DNA from: Macrocystis pyrifera
Taxonomy: Eukaryota > Sar > Phaeophyceae > Laminariales > Laminariaceae
Assembly: GCA_031763025.1 (NCBI GenBank)
Contig: JASSKH010000037.1
Span: 2,046,001 to 2,110,000, forward strand
Direction of reading: 5' to 3'
Length of the DNA stretch: 64,000 nt
In this document: positions 12,871 to 24,883 of the stretch, piece after piece
Numbering within the stretch: position 1 is the stretch's first letter
Layout: each line of letters starts with the position of its first letter
The notes under the pieces: generated by a model
Seen by the model: the letters and a program-made list of their open reading frames with translations, nothing else
The model's database searches: none
Told to the model about the DNA's origin: nothing
Made by a program: the position numbers and the translations under genes

Positions 12871-15196
12871 TAGCACACCCCCCCCGGGATGAATTTCGGA
12901 GCAAATTTTTCTCTATTAATAAAACACGGGGAGAGTACTCGAACAAAGAAAGAACGATCCCTCTGAAAACAATGTCTGTCGCGATATTTTCGCAGACGCA
13001 CGCATCGCTCGGCGTTTGCGCTGTCTCCGATGTCGAAAAATCAGCTCGGAAGCTTGTCCGAGGGGGTATGTTATCTTATCACCCTAGTGTGATACGGTAT
13101 ATACTTCGTATTGTGGTACTGGTATATATTATTGGTATTAATAGTAGTTGTACTTTCATACCACTCTTTTTGTCAGGAAATGCGAAGACTGTTTGCGTGG
13201 CCTTATCCGCACCTGAGCGGTCCTTGCATTTACGGGCCGGGAGTGGGTGGTATTTGTTGTTGGCATCGTACGTTGCTATAACATCACGTGATGGGCAACT
13301 TGCTTTGGCCGTGTTCACGTAGCCACAGTTGCACTTGTATTACTTTAGTCTATAATCCCTTCTTTTGTTTTTTACAACTGCGCCCACTTTTGGCGGCAAA
13401 TATGCCACACATAGAACAGATAATCCACAGATAGATCATCTACAGATAGATCATGTAGATCATCTACAGTATACCCCAAGCCGCTCTAATGAACTGTGCT
13501 TCCAGTTCTGTATAGTACAGAACAAACCCAGGAAACACTGCTGCTGCCGTTGATCAAATCATGCGATGTACTGCTGTAGATGATGCAGGTGTTTCCGCTC
13601 GCTCCCACCCGTCAACATGAGCTACGGTCAATATTTCTCATCTGGAAAATATCAAAAATGTCCGCCCTGAAAGTAGATAATGAGGTAGGAACCGATGGTC
13701 TGTCTTTGTGATGGGTGTATAGGAACACTGTTTATGTATTACTACATACGAGTGTGGATATTTTTTGGCAGCGGCAAAATGTTTTTCAGGACATGCGCGC
13801 TTGTGTACTTTCACCTGTTGTTTCTCGTGTACAGAAGGAGATCCCGCGTGAAGGGTATCTTGCCTTGCGTGGTGGGTTCTTTTATCGCTGCTAATTCCCC
13901 CGTCATGCGCGACTGGTCTCGCCTTGTGCATAGCGTACATGGAACTTCCCAATCCTTCCTTGTCGGCGTTTATTTGGACTGTAGCCATATATCTCCATGC
14001 GGTAGGAGAGCTTACCAATCATTCGACAGTGCCCGTGCGTTTTGTCGAATACTGATGTTTCGATGTTTCACTGCTCAACACCCAAACGCCAGCGCTCAGG
14101 ACGCCCTGCTGCCCCTTGGCCACTCCTCTGACTCCACCCAGATCGTAAGCCCTCCAAGCTGACCCTGGGTACGTATGTTTATAATTAGCCGCCGGCAACG
14201 CCCACCAAGGCACCCTGATTCCCGCGCCGACCAAAATCGAGGGTCGGCCACAGCCAGCAAATAATTCTGATTTTGTCGAGCAAGTGGTACGGTAGTCTGT
14301 CTTCCCTTCCACTCCTACCGCAAAGGGTAGTGTGCTGTGTGCTGTGTGTTTCTTGGCTCAGCCTCGACAAGATGATGGATACATTTTTTTTTTTCAATGA
14401 TGTAGTAATAGTATGTAGGTGTATGTACTTGGGACTTTTGGGCCGCGGGTCGGACGTTTTTTTTTTCCCATCCCCGGCTTTTTTTTTCAACAGGGGTTGT
14501 TTGAGCAGGGCTGTTTAGGCCCCCGATCCCGCGCCGACCAAAATTGGGGGTCGACCATGTTGTTGAATACGGAGGGGTTCCCATTTTGATGGCCACCCGG
14601 TGACACGCAAGCCACTAATTAATCGTGATCTGATCTCCACTATGGTCACTATGGTATTATCTTGTACTACTGTATATACAGCAGCACTGCCGGTTGCTGG
14701 AGTAGTGCCTGTATTTTTGGCCGGCACAGGTTCTCATTTCCATACTCAGACCTACATGGTGCCGGAATTTTGGCTGGCACAGTTTTTCATTTCCATACTA
14801 AAACCTATATATTCCCCGATCCGGCATAGTACCGGTTGCCGCAGTAGTGCCGCTTTTCAGGCTCGTACACACAGGCATTAATTACTGAGGGACCAATACG
14901 GTACTGACCACACCAATTCAGAGTAGTTTTTTCTCGGTGACAAGCTGATTTACCTGGGCTTATCTCCCCAGAAGTCTCGGAAAATTTTGTGCACCCCTCT
15001 GTGTGTCTTTTCTCCGGTGACCAGCCGATTTTACCTGGTCTTAGTTTGGACGCCCCACTGCTGTGAGTGGTGTTCTACCCTATACCCGAGCCCGAGCCCA
15101 AGCCCGGCCGGTGTTTGTGCGCGTTGTAGTCGTTCCTATTCCCTAAGCGTGCTTGTTCCAACTATAGGCATACCCTACGATTTTCATGTATACCAT

Positions 15197-15228
15197 AAGT
15201 CCTATTAACTATGGACCCCCGTAATAGT
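15197..15228. mobile_element. Solo end of the TA-flanked MITE
   Basis: Only the right inverted end, TCCTATTAACTATGGACCCC followed by CGTAATAG, is present. The rest of the element is missing. Confidence 0.65.
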
Positions 15229-15623
15229 GGTGCTTCGATCGCGCGTACGACGGGTCTCATGCGGGGCATACAGTAGTCCGTATCTGAGGAAGACATCATC
15301 TGCCGCTGCAGAATTCACTTGGTGAATGTTGTCTTGGGGCCGGCAGACGGGTTGTATATATTTGGAAAACAGTAAAAAAATATTTCGAGGTTACACGTGC
15401 AGTAGCTTTGTCACGAGCGGGCAATTTTTCCGGTGTGTATGTATTTCATGCCTGATATAGAAAAGGTTCGTTTGGATTGAATGTTAATGTTCAGGTTGAG
15501 AGTGATCGAAAAAATCGGTACGATATTCAACACTGGTTCTTCGGAAACACGCCTCCTTGGGCCTTCGACTGCAGCACTACGGTAGGTTTGTCCTTTAAAA
15601 GGGACTGCAGCAGTACTACAGTA

Positions 15624-15727
15624 TTACGGGGGACCATAGTAAATAGGACCTATGGTATACATAGAACCTATATATTTCCCTATTTTTACTAACAATATTT
15701 AGTCCTGTTTACTATGGCCCCCCGTAA
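15624..15727. mobile_element. TA-flanked MITE copy 4
   Basis: Left end TTACGGGGGACC, right end CCCCCCGTAA, with the AT-rich core of the family. It is inserted inside a GGGACTGCAG-family repeat, so that repeat is older. Confidence 0.85.
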
Positions 15728-16478
15728 GTAGTATACTGGTTTGTCCCCTAAACGGGACTGCAGTGCTACACTGAAAGGGTCAGGCCGTACCTTTCACCCC
15801 TCTTCTCGCCTGGACTGGACTGGTTGCTTCGTGTGTCGTGCGGCAGATGCTGTAACTAGTACCAGGCTTATTACAACCTTTTTCCCATGTTGGCATGTAT
15901 TTTTAGGGGGGTAGGCTGTTCACATACTCCACCGTTTTGGGGGCCAGGAAGCACTTTTATGGTGGGATCAAGGTACGGGCGTAGACCCAACCCAGCCCGA
16001 CCCCTCTTGACCAGTTTTCCCTGACCCTGACGCCAAACCGTTGTACCCAAAACGCGGCTGCGCCGATTCCGCATCCAGCGAGGAATTTCTCGAGTGCGGG
16101 CCGCGTCTATAGCCAATGATTAAAGACAAAATCGTTCCCCAAAGAACCGCGCTGTTGGAATGTTAGGACCCACGTACTGATATATTTTCGACACGTTTCT
16201 CTCCCGGAGTGAACTGCTCCTTGAAGAGGTTTATACGATATACCCTACCACAGGTATATCTACTGTACGTACAGGAGTACAGGTACTGCTGGTGTAAAAT
16301 CAAAAGGGCCCGACGACCTTGAGGAAAAAAGCGACACATGATACGGCGAGAATTCATATTTTGGATTGCTTCGTTTGAACCGTAGTGCGTAGTGTGTTCC
16401 AGTGCGTTGTAACCCCCGTTCATATTCGACGCTTCCCCCCTGCGATGTGAATGAAGTTCTCAAGAGGTTTTATTGTTA

Positions 16479-16583
16479 TTGCGGGGGTCCATAGTTAATA
16501 GGACCTATGGTACACACAAAACCCTATATGTTTGCCTATTTTTACTAATAAAAATTGGTGCCATTAGCTATGGACCCCCGTAA
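16479..16583. mobile_element. TA-flanked MITE copy 5
   Basis: Left end TTGCGGGGGTCC, right end GGACCCCCGTAA, followed by TA. One base of the left end has diverged. Confidence 0.85.
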
Positions 16584-16984
16584 TAGTAAGAAATATCCAT
16601 CGATAATTCCGCAGTAGGTGCATGTTGGTGGAGTTTATCTCATAGTGGCCCCACCACCGTCGGAGAAGCAAGAGGAAAAAAAAAAGCAATGATTGATAAT
16701 TGTTGGAGATTGCTGAGCGTGGACGATGCTGTATAGTGAACGCCATATATATTTTTCTTTTTCCCCTCTCAAGATCTGAGGAGGTCAGCACGAAGTATTG
16801 TACTACCAGGTATACCATGGGGGGAAAAAAGGAAGCCTGAAAAAAGACGAGGGTAAATGAAGCGATAGATTGCTTCGTGTGGCGTATGTGTGCTTTAATC
16901 GTCATTCAGTTTCGACACTTTTAGCCTCTGAGGCGAAATCTCAAAATGGTTACTGCTGCTGCTGCTGCTGCTGTAGGAAATACT

Positions 16985-17090
16985 TTGACCCTTTTACGTA
17001 GGGCAATAGTGCAGTCCCGTTTTGGAGAAGAACCATTCAAATTTCAAGTAGTTTGTCCACCAAACGGGCTGCAGTCCCGAAAGGGTTGTA
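16985..17090. repeat. Dispersed GGGACTGCAG-type repeat
   Basis: CAGTCCCGTTTTGG, then ACCATTCAAATTTCAAGTAGTTTGTCC, then an inverted CTGCAGTCCCG. Similar palindromic units lie near 5930-6080, 8040-8130, 15560-15620, 17745-17830 and 18790-18970. This is a degenerate family without coding capacity, probably an old inverted-repeat transposon. Confidence 0.6.
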
Positions 17091-17363
17091 TGAGGTTTGA
17101 AGGCGGCAGTAGGCACAAGACATGCGTATACATCGCACAAAATAGAGCGTGTTTTGTTTTTTTTTACAGGCAGAATTGCTACTTCCTGTAGAGTGCTCCG
17201 TGGTGCGGCCGATGCTTTTATAGAAGGAACTTTTTTATTCTACTGTAATATGTAGGATGTATTAATATAATAGTAATATTAATAGTACTAACGCTCTTTT
17301 TTGTTACGTGCAGAGTGGTATGAATGGTACCAGGTACGAAATATGATACCAGGGCTATTCACA

Positions 17364-17520
17364 GGTCGGGTCGGGTCGGGTCGGGTCAGCTCAAGCTTGG
17401 TCGGATGTCGGCGACCCGACCCGTGAGGGTTTGAAAACCTGCTGACCCGACCCGACCCGACTCCACTCCACTCGACACCCGACCCGTGAAAGTAAGCAAA
17501 GTTCCTGACTCGACCCGCGG
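17364..17520. repeat. CGGGT pentamer inverted repeat
   Basis: A run of GGGTC units faces runs of GACCC units across a short centre, with the phrase GACCCGTGAGGGTTTGAAAA. A second copy of the same design lies at 61137-61255. The arms could form a hairpin. Confidence 0.7.
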
Positions 17521-18789
17521 GCCCGGTCGTTTCCCGCGATGAGCCCTGGAAATATCCTATTGGTACCATTCAGCAGTAGATACGAGGTATGCACCATGTA
17601 CCATGATAGGGCACGTGGTATAAATGGCACGAACACGCAAGCACCACGGGCGAATAACGAAAAAGCAAAACCAGGTACCAGGTACAAGGCAAGGATTGCT
17701 ATTAATAATAGACTGCGTAGTGCGGTCGATGCGTTAATCGCCATGTACTGTAGTCCCATTTAGAGGGCAAACCACTCGAATCTTTCAGTAAGTAGCTTGT
17801 CCCCAAAACTGGACTGCAGTCCGTGCAAGGATAGTCGCCATTTATTTTCGACTCTATAAATTGTAGGACATTGTTCCCGTCTGGAGTGTAGTCCCCAAGT
17901 GGTTCGAAACGAAATATCCTATGATGCTACCGCAGCAGGAGCAGGTGCTGGTATGTGTATGCGGAGTGTCGCACAAAGGGCCGGTCGCCATGGCGGGAAA
18001 AAAAAACGAGAAAAGAAGAAAAAAAACGAGCATGAACAACTGTAGTGGCCGGTGCTGTAAAGAAACGCCGTTTACTTTCGATAGTTTTCACCTCGATTTC
18101 CCGAAGACGGTTGATTACGAAATGTTCCACCAGGTATACTACAGAAGTTGGTACTCGACCACCATGGGGAAAAAACCGAAAACAAAGATGACAAGACAAT
18201 ACGCAGTGCACCGGGGTAGGCCCTTACTAATACCGCGCATTTTGTTGAGTGACAGTCAGTGTATGTATACTGTACAAAGTTCAAGTTTGTGCGGTTGCCT
18301 TGCCAAATGTACGGTTCCAGTATTTTTTTTCCCGTGCTGCTTTCCGTCCATTTACCGTCGTGGAGTCCTTGCCCTCATACAACATTGATACAAGGATACG
18401 CGTACTGCAGTTGTAATGAGATTCGTAGTCGTCACCGTCGAAGGGGGATCCCCAAACAAGGCCTCCAGAATCGAGGTCTCAATAGAAGGCTGGGGTTTCG
18501 ACTACATGAGTCGGCGTGTTGGTTCCGGGGACATGTTTTCCACAGTACTCTTGTTTACTTGTTTTCGATTGCTCTTGCCCCCGCTGGTGTCTTTTCTACG
18601 GGTGTTACCGCCCCTTGAATATATATTGATATATATACTCGTATTATATATATATATATTGGTACATAGAGACGCACCTCGTTTTTTCTGAGTGAGGTTG
18701 TTTCACCTCTAATAGTACTCAATTGAGGAGGTTCATACGCCTCACCCGAAGACTTTTTTTTCTTTTACGAAAAGATTGTACGCTCAAAC

Positions 18790-18970
18790 GCTTTTGGGAC
18801 TGCATGCAGTCCCGTTTTGGGCGGACAATCCACTCCCACTCTATTTCTAATTCGTTTTGGGGGACGAACCATTCAAATTTTAAGTCCTTTTTGGGGGACA
18901 AACCACTCCACTTCTAATTTTTTTTGTACCTCAAAACGGGACTGACGGCAGCCCTAAAAGGGGCAAAAGT
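18790..18970. repeat. GGGACTGCAG-type repeat, longest copy
   Basis: Three successive units of the type GGGGACAAACCACTC with AAATTTTAAGT are bounded by GGGACTGCATGCAGTCCC and AAAACGGGACTG. It is the best example of the family in the window and suggests tandem growth of an inverted-repeat unit. Confidence 0.6.
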
Positions 18971-19708
18971 CCTTTGGCATCAACCCCAACATAGAAGCCC
19001 ACCAGGACAACGATAACTTCGGGCTTAGTAACCGTCTACGAGGAGCGTGAGTGCCCAGCGCAGCAAGTTTAGGATCGGGCTGTTGCCTGTTCCTCGGGCC
19101 CCGCACCTGTGTCATCCCCTGATCACTCAGGGGCCGTATTCGTTCCTTTTTGTCGTCAATTTTTCCCGTCTGAATTTTCCATGAAGGTTATGACCTAGGG
19201 TAGGGTGTGTTGTACGTGCTGCTGTGCTGCTGTTTCCTTGGGCCTGACGAGAACAGGTTGGAAAAACAAGAACAAAACACGCGACTTTCCTTCGTGAGTG
19301 AAACCCATCCATCCGTTCCACTTCCTTCTCTTGCTCCTTTCAGGGAGAACCGTTGTTGGACGAGTAGCTATATGTAAAATAGCTTCTGTGTGATGTTTGT
19401 AACCGTGCCTGAGGCTGTCCACTCTTGCAACTCGGAGCCAGCACAGGCAGGCAGGCGCACCGCGTCGGTTGCGTTGGCCCTGATATCGCTGACAGCGGTG
19501 GCCCTGCCTTACCTTTTTTCTTTTCAGGCCGAACGAATAGCTCTCGTGATACCAGTAGTTCTTCCCTCGAGAAAAATGCCACCTCGTCAAACTCGAAAAC
19601 TCCACCTTATCGAGCATATCCCATTATCCGGTATGGCTCCTGGCCTTAAGTATCCCCCTCCCCGCGCTTCCCCTGTACGCCCTCCTAACCTCCCCCCCCC
19701 CCACACAA

Positions 19709-19726
19709 AATAATGATAATGAGTAC

Positions 19727-19759
<33 letters not shown>
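19709..19759 (+). mobile_element. Retroelement 3' terminus with poly(C) tail
   Basis: ATAATGAGTACAC followed by about 29 C matches the shared 3' end of the window's LINE and SINE-like families, truncated to about 15 bases plus tail. It ends 18 bases before the splice acceptor at 19777 and so forms its polypyrimidine tract. Confidence 0.6.
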
Positions 19760-19777
19760 TGTCACCTCCGATTGCAG

Positions 19778-21325
19778 CTCTTGCTCAATCTGTGCGTCTG
19801 CGACATGCCCGAGGCCGCCGAGTCAGTCGAGGGAGAGCCGTCTCCATGCCGGGAGGACGATGGCGACGCTCCCGTCGACGACTTCGAAAACCCCAATAGC
19901 GACGACGGAGGCGACAGCGACTGCGGGGATATGTTTGCCTCGTCCCCTACCCTGACCGTCGTTGTCCCCGGCCGCGCTTCCCTCTTCCGAGAAGAAGGCA
20001 TGCCCTCCTCCACCGCCGCTGCTGCTGCTGCCTCCGCTGTTGCTACGGCGGGTTCTGCTGATACAGCGGCGTATGGGCTGTCCGTGACGGCGCAGGCCGG
20101 GAGGGGGTGTGGGTGCGTGACTGTGCTTGACGGGACCGGCGCCCTGGAGTTCAACACCGAGGACGTGGCGGCCCTCCTTACCCTCGCACTCGGCCGCATG
20201 CACCCCTTCATGCCCCTGGCCGCGCGGCTAGCTGCTGCCGCCGCCGAGGGCGTCGTCTCTGGTGAGGGTGGGGGTGGAGGTGGCGGTGACGGGGATAGTG
20301 GTGATAGCGGTGGAAATGAGGAAGACGGCGAGATTGACGGAGAGGAGGTGGACGCTAGAGTCTGGGCCGCCGTCCAGCAGTACGCGATGGAATGTCGCGC
20401 GGCTGCCGCTACCACCGCAGCAGAAGCGGCAGCGGCAGCGGCAGCAGAAGCCGTGGCCGCAGCAGCGACCGCTGCCGCTGCTGCCGCGGCTGGAGCTGAA
20501 GCTTGTGCCTCGGACGCTTCGAGGACAGGCTTGTTCTCCGCTCCGTCCCCCGCGGATAGACCCAGAAGCGAAGCGGAAGCGGGAGCCCCCGACTCTGGCG
20601 TAGCAAAGGCGGCGCAGGGGGCCGCTATGGCGGCTGCGGTGGCCTCAACCGCGGCGGCGGAGGCGGCCCTTACGGCTACCGCAATCAGCGCAAGCGTCCC
20701 CGGAGAGGGTTCGGAGGAGTCGTCGGCGCTGACGGTGGACGAGGCGGCGGACCTGCTGGAGTACGTGGCCGCGGCGCGCTTCGTGGCGCAGCTGATCGCG
20801 GAGCCGGTGGTGGCGGCGGGCATTTCGGCCGGGCGCTGGGCGGGCACCGAGCGCCTGGCGGGGCAGGTGCGCAAGCTCGCAGAGGAAGAGGAAGCGGCAT
20901 CGACGGCGGCGGTGGCGGCGGCGGCGGCGGCTGGGGGAGCTGGGGCGGTTTCGGCTGCGGGGCTGGCGTTAGAGACAGAGGGGAAAGCGGTCGGTGCTGG
21001 CGTACAAACTGGCGTGGAAGCTGGCGTACAAACTGGCGTTTGCGTCGCGACGCGGCGTGCGGCCGGGGGGGCGTCTCTCAGCAACATGCTTTGCCTGGGA
21101 GCGCTGGCGGACGTGAGGGAGCTCGGGGCGAGCATGGCGCAGCAGGCACGGTACGCGCCGGCCCTCGAGGCCGTGCTTAGGGGGGAACTCAGGAGGGCGC
21201 TGAGGCGCGGCCAGGGAAGCAAGAAGAGGAGGATCAGGAACCGGATGCAGCAGGGCGCCCCCGATGTGTTTTCGTTCCCTATGATCACGCCCTGCTGTTG
21301 CTTCGTCCCCGCGGGTGCGATATAA
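19778..21325 (+). CDS. Unrecognised Ala-rich acidic protein, terminal exon
   Basis: The frame is open from an acceptor (CCGATTGCAG|CTC) to the TAA at 21323-21325, 515 codons. Joined to the exon ending at 5085 it gives a protein of about 1207 residues; phases agree (0/0) and the helical end of exon 1 continues into a Leu-rich start here. A separate gene starting at the in-frame ATG at 19805 is the alternative. It has an acidic N-terminal segment (DDFENPNSDDGG), a Gly-rich stretch, long poly-Ala helices, an acidic GEIDGEEVD patch and several VDEAADLLEYVAAAR-like amphipathic helices. The C-terminus holds a basic KKRRIRNR patch. The repeat GVQTGV occurs twice. I recognise no family; low-complexity Ala runs limit inference. 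The basic patch suggests a nuclear protein, by inference only. Confidence 0.6.
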   Translation, partial: LLLNLCVCDMPEAAESVEGEPSPCREDDGDAPVDDFENPNSDDGGDSDCGDMFASSPTLTVVVPGRASLFREEGMPSSTAAAAAASAVATAGSADTAAYGLSVTAQAGRGCGCVTVLDGTGALEFNTEDVAALLTLALGRMHPFMPLAARLAAAAAEGVVSGEGGGGGGGDGDSGDSGGNEEDGEIDGEEVDARVWAAVQQYAMECRAAAATTAAEAAAAAAAEAVAAAATAAAAAAAGAEACASDASRTGLFSAPSPADRPRSEAEAGAPDSGVAKAAQGAAMAAAVASTAAAEAALTATAISASVPGEGSEESSALTVDEAADLLEYVAAARFVAQLIAEPVVAAGISAGRWAGTERLAGQVRKLAEEEEAASTAAVAAAAAAGGAGAVSAAGLALETEGKAVGAGVQTGVEAGVQTGVCVATRRAAGGASLSNMLCLGALADVRELGASMAQQARYAPALEAVLRGELRRALRRGQGSKKRRIRNRMQQGAPDVFSFPMITPCCCFVPAGAI

Positions 21326-24300
21326 GCGCGGCGGCAGGCGGGAAGAATACTAGGGCACACACCGTAGTCGGCCTATAGGTTAGCGCCGGGTGTGGGATTG
21401 AATGGGGTCAGGGGTTTGTGGGTGGGTGGGTGGATGTTAGGGGGGGGGGGTTAGGGGACGGGGGGGGGTTAGGGTCTGGCGGTTGTTATCCACCGCCAAC
21501 GCTACCCTCTCTGTTTCTCTAGGCAAAGATAGCCGCGAGCTGCGATCGAGGTGAACTCGTCGCTAGATTCGCTGTTGCTTGTTTTTGTTCCTGTGCTTTG
21601 CTGGCGCTGTTTCTGCTAGCTCCGCCGTGGAAGGAAAAAACGCCCATGAGGCGGCACGCACCACTAAAATTTACAGTGTATATGGAAAAGGTCGCGGTGT
21701 GGCGTCGAGGGGCACGGCTCGGCGCTTGCACGGTACAATAGTAAGGGCGGCCCGCGACCACCGCGGATCGATGAGACGAAGGACTGGGAGAAGGAGGGGA
21801 GAGGAAGTGGGGTGTGGCCGGAGGGGTAGAGGGGGGAGGGGTGGGCATCAATGCTGCGCGAGTTAAGACCTTCGCCGACGTGGGGACGATAGGCGCCATA
21901 TTGCCATCGCGGGAGGGAGGGAGGCTTCATAGGAGGCTTCTTTTTTTTTTCGTGATGCCGGCTGCGTGCGAAAGGTGCATGAAGGGGGGTGTCGTCGGCA
22001 GGTGGCGAGGCGGAAAGAGACGTTTCTGCCCCCAGCTCCGATGGGGTGAAAGGAAATATGACGTTACGGTGGGATCTCGCGGAACAGGGTCACAGCCATC
22101 GGGGCGGAATGCTTAGGAAGCAGCAGGGCATGGCTAGATGGCAAAGCAGGGCAAGGCATGGCCAAGCAAGGCAAGGGAGGCATGGCCCGGCATGGGAGAG
22201 GAAGGGACGGCTAGGCCAAACAAGGGGGCATACTTTTCTTGTAAACCCGAATGGCTGTCTTGCGAGCAAAGAAGCTTGCGAGGACGTCCATGAATCAGAG
22301 TTCAAGAGCGCCGCTACGTTTCAGGACATTGACCATGGCGCCCTCAGCATGGTTTAGGGCAGAACGGAGGCCGCCACCATTGCTGCCCTTGACGTTGGAG
22401 CTCGGCTGTTTCGTGCAGGAGTCATGTGAGCAAGGCCTGAGTGCTGCGGACGCTTGCCATCCGGTTCGTTCTTAGCGTGTTGCCTGCGATGTATACGCCG
22501 CTCTCTCACTGACGCCCTCGGCTTTCTCTGGCAGTCTAGGCGCCGGTCGAGCCACATTCCTTGGGTAGGTAGGCACTGCTGTAAGCTCTGGTCTGAATCA
22601 AGCGCCCAGCTATGCCTTTTTTCCTTGAGCAGGCACCGCTGTAAGGCTCTGATATAAATCAAGCGCCCAGCTATGCCTTCTTTGGGCAGGCACTGCTGCA
22701 GGCTCTGATCAAAATCATGCGCCCCCAGCCATGCCTTACGCCTTCCTTCGGTAGCGACAGCGACGGCGGGTTAATAAATATACCTGTCACGAGACGGCCA
22801 GTAGAGCCTGCCTTCGGTGTCGGCGGCGACGGTGGCAGCGGCGGCGACCGCGGGTACTGCCGGTACGACTGCCAAAGCGTTATACCGGGTACCCTCTGTG
22901 GCAGGCACAGTAGTCGACTGCGGGCTAGGGCTACTACTGCCCTCCCGAGACGGGCCCAATATAACCCGGCGGAGGTGCCCACGGCGGTGGCCTCGGGTAC
23001 TGCTGGTCGCACGAGGAGAGCTATCTGGGAGGTGCAACAAGACGAGCAGCAGCAGCATCAGCAGCAGCAGCAGCAAATTTGTCTCGAGACGGACTAAATA
23101 GAGCTCGGCGGCGGCGGTGGCGGCGGCCCCGGGTACTGCCGATAGGACGACCGAAGCTAACCTGGAGGTAGAACAATAGCAGTGGCAGCGGTAGCAGCGG
23201 CGGCGGCTATAGTACATAGCCGGTAGCTGTTAAATAGCTGGTGGCGGTGAAACGACTCAGGCGGCACCGGGCGCGTAAAAAGCTGTAGGACGCGTTTAAG
23301 CCCCATTATGGAAGGCCCCAAGGGCTATTCGGTTTCATTTAACAGCTAGCTGCTGTAACGAACGATTGATGGTGGCGCAGGCAGGGGCCGCCGGGTAATA
23401 TACACGCTTAGACTGCAAGCTCTACCCCGCGCTGCATCAGCTTGTGGCTGGTAACGGTAATTATTGCCGCGGAGCGGGCGGGCGGGGGGGGGGGGGGGGG
23501 GGGGGGGGGGAGCTAGAGGAGTCGTCGAGGGACGACCCCGTGGATATTCTTGCATGGCGAGAATTGAGTTGATTGAACACAGGATGACGAACTATTGATA
23601 TATTCGGCGTTGGAGTTCACCAGGGGCGTTTTTCGTGGATGTTTTTTTTTGTGTGCAAGGCGGGATGAAGGGGGGGGGGAGGGAGAAAAGAAGGACGGAC
23701 TTATTGTGGTTACGTAACGGAACGAGGTCCGCCGATTTTTTTTTTTTTATATTTTTTTGTTGATTTTGGTGTTTTTGGGTGTTTTTGGGTGTTTTATTTT
23801 TGGTCGAAGCAAAGAAAGAAAACGGCACTTACTCAGTACTTTGGTCATGCGTAATAATCGTTGTTTTTTTGTTTTTGGGTGTTGTATTCGTGAAAAAAAA
23901 AAGTGGCCGTTTGTCTGTCTGGCTGTCTATGTGATAGGCGAGGCGAGGGAAGGGGGAAGGGAGGCAGCGGAACAGGGTGAACGGAGGGGAGGGCGGCGGA
24001 GGAGGGGGATGGGAGATTTGTTTTGGTGCTGCCGCTGGCTGGCTTGCCTGGCGAGCACCTTCTATGTTGTTGTCTTTGGATTTAGAAAAACGTCGCCGCC
24101 GCGTCGATCGGCAGGTAACGCCATCGCGCGACACGACGAACGGACCAATGTAGTCGGCAAATGGACCAATCTATTCGGTTGTGGCCACCACGTAGACTTA
24201 CCCGACGAACAGATGCGGGGGGTGGGGGGAGGGGCAGGGCGAATCTGTTGGTTATGACCACCAGGCAGCCTAGCAGACGCGGAGGTGGTGGGGGGGGGGA

Positions 24301-24883
24301 GGGGGCGAGGCGAGGGCTATGCACCGGTTACGTTGTCGTCGGGGGCGATCAATTCGTTGTCGTGGAGCGATTGTTACACGTCGTCGCCGAAAAGCGATGT
24401 ACCGGTACGTTTTACGTTGTCGCCGTTTGTTATGTAGCTGCATCTATCTCCTGCTCCAGTGCCTGCGCCATTCAAGATAAACCAGTCCTACCGCGGACCA
24501 CTTTTTTTTTGTGTTACTCTGACACCTCCAAGAAGTCTGTTCTTCTTGTTCTTGTCAAAATTGTATTGCTCCCGTTCGGCGTTATGGCGATGTGTACATA
24601 CTGCGTACCAGGTGTATTATGCCAATTATATTGTGCCGTCGTGGGTGAGATCGTGGGTGAGACCTCTGCGGACGAGTTATTTTGTCACCATCATCCATCG
24701 TATTAATAGTATCCATCCTTCATCCATTGCATCCACCATTCAGCCCATTACAATTATTATTATTAACTGGTAATATTAATAGTTGTATCCGTCATTCATT
24801 TAACAATCATTCATCGTTGTATTTTTTTGTTCATGCCACGTGCTTTCTTCGCCCTTCTCTCTCCTCCTTCCTACTGTACGTGG
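21326..24883. other. Gene-free stretch with low-complexity sequence
   Basis: Downstream of the Ala-rich exon I see G-rich and GT-rich tracts (21420-21480), a short tandem repeat at 22566-22745, imperfect GGCGGC-rich repeats at 22800-23230, a 25-base G run near 23487-23511 and T-rich segments near 23640-23900. Open frames here are low-complexity and not supported as genes. Confidence 0.5.
22566..22745. repeat. Tandem repeat, about 59 bp unit, three copies
   Basis: Each copy holds AGGCACTGCTGTAAGCTCTG and then ATCAAGCGCCCAGCTATGCC or a close variant. The third copy is more diverged. Confidence 0.85.

Larger units (their letters stand above)
5086..19777 (+). other. Putative 14.7 kb intron, no coding sequence recognised
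   Basis: This stretch separates two large phase-0 exon-like frames. I find no recognisable protein in it on either strand. It contains MITE copies, a degenerate family with GGGACTGCAG ends, minisatellites, a CAG run at 11382-11421, and a short retroelement 3' end with C runs at 6269-6331. The 3' end is a 29-base C run followed by TGTCACCTCCGATTGCAG, a strong acceptor. If the two exons are not one gene, this is an intergenic region instead. Minus-strand frames at 11929-12141 and 13638-14018 were considered and are unsupported. Confidence 0.4.

Noticed and set aside
12384-13001. Long minus-strand frames with repeated CYLITRVLSYHP-type peptides
   Set aside because: They are translations of the 19 bp minisatellite, whose unit does not break the frame often. 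Composition and frame-independent repetition show no coding selection.
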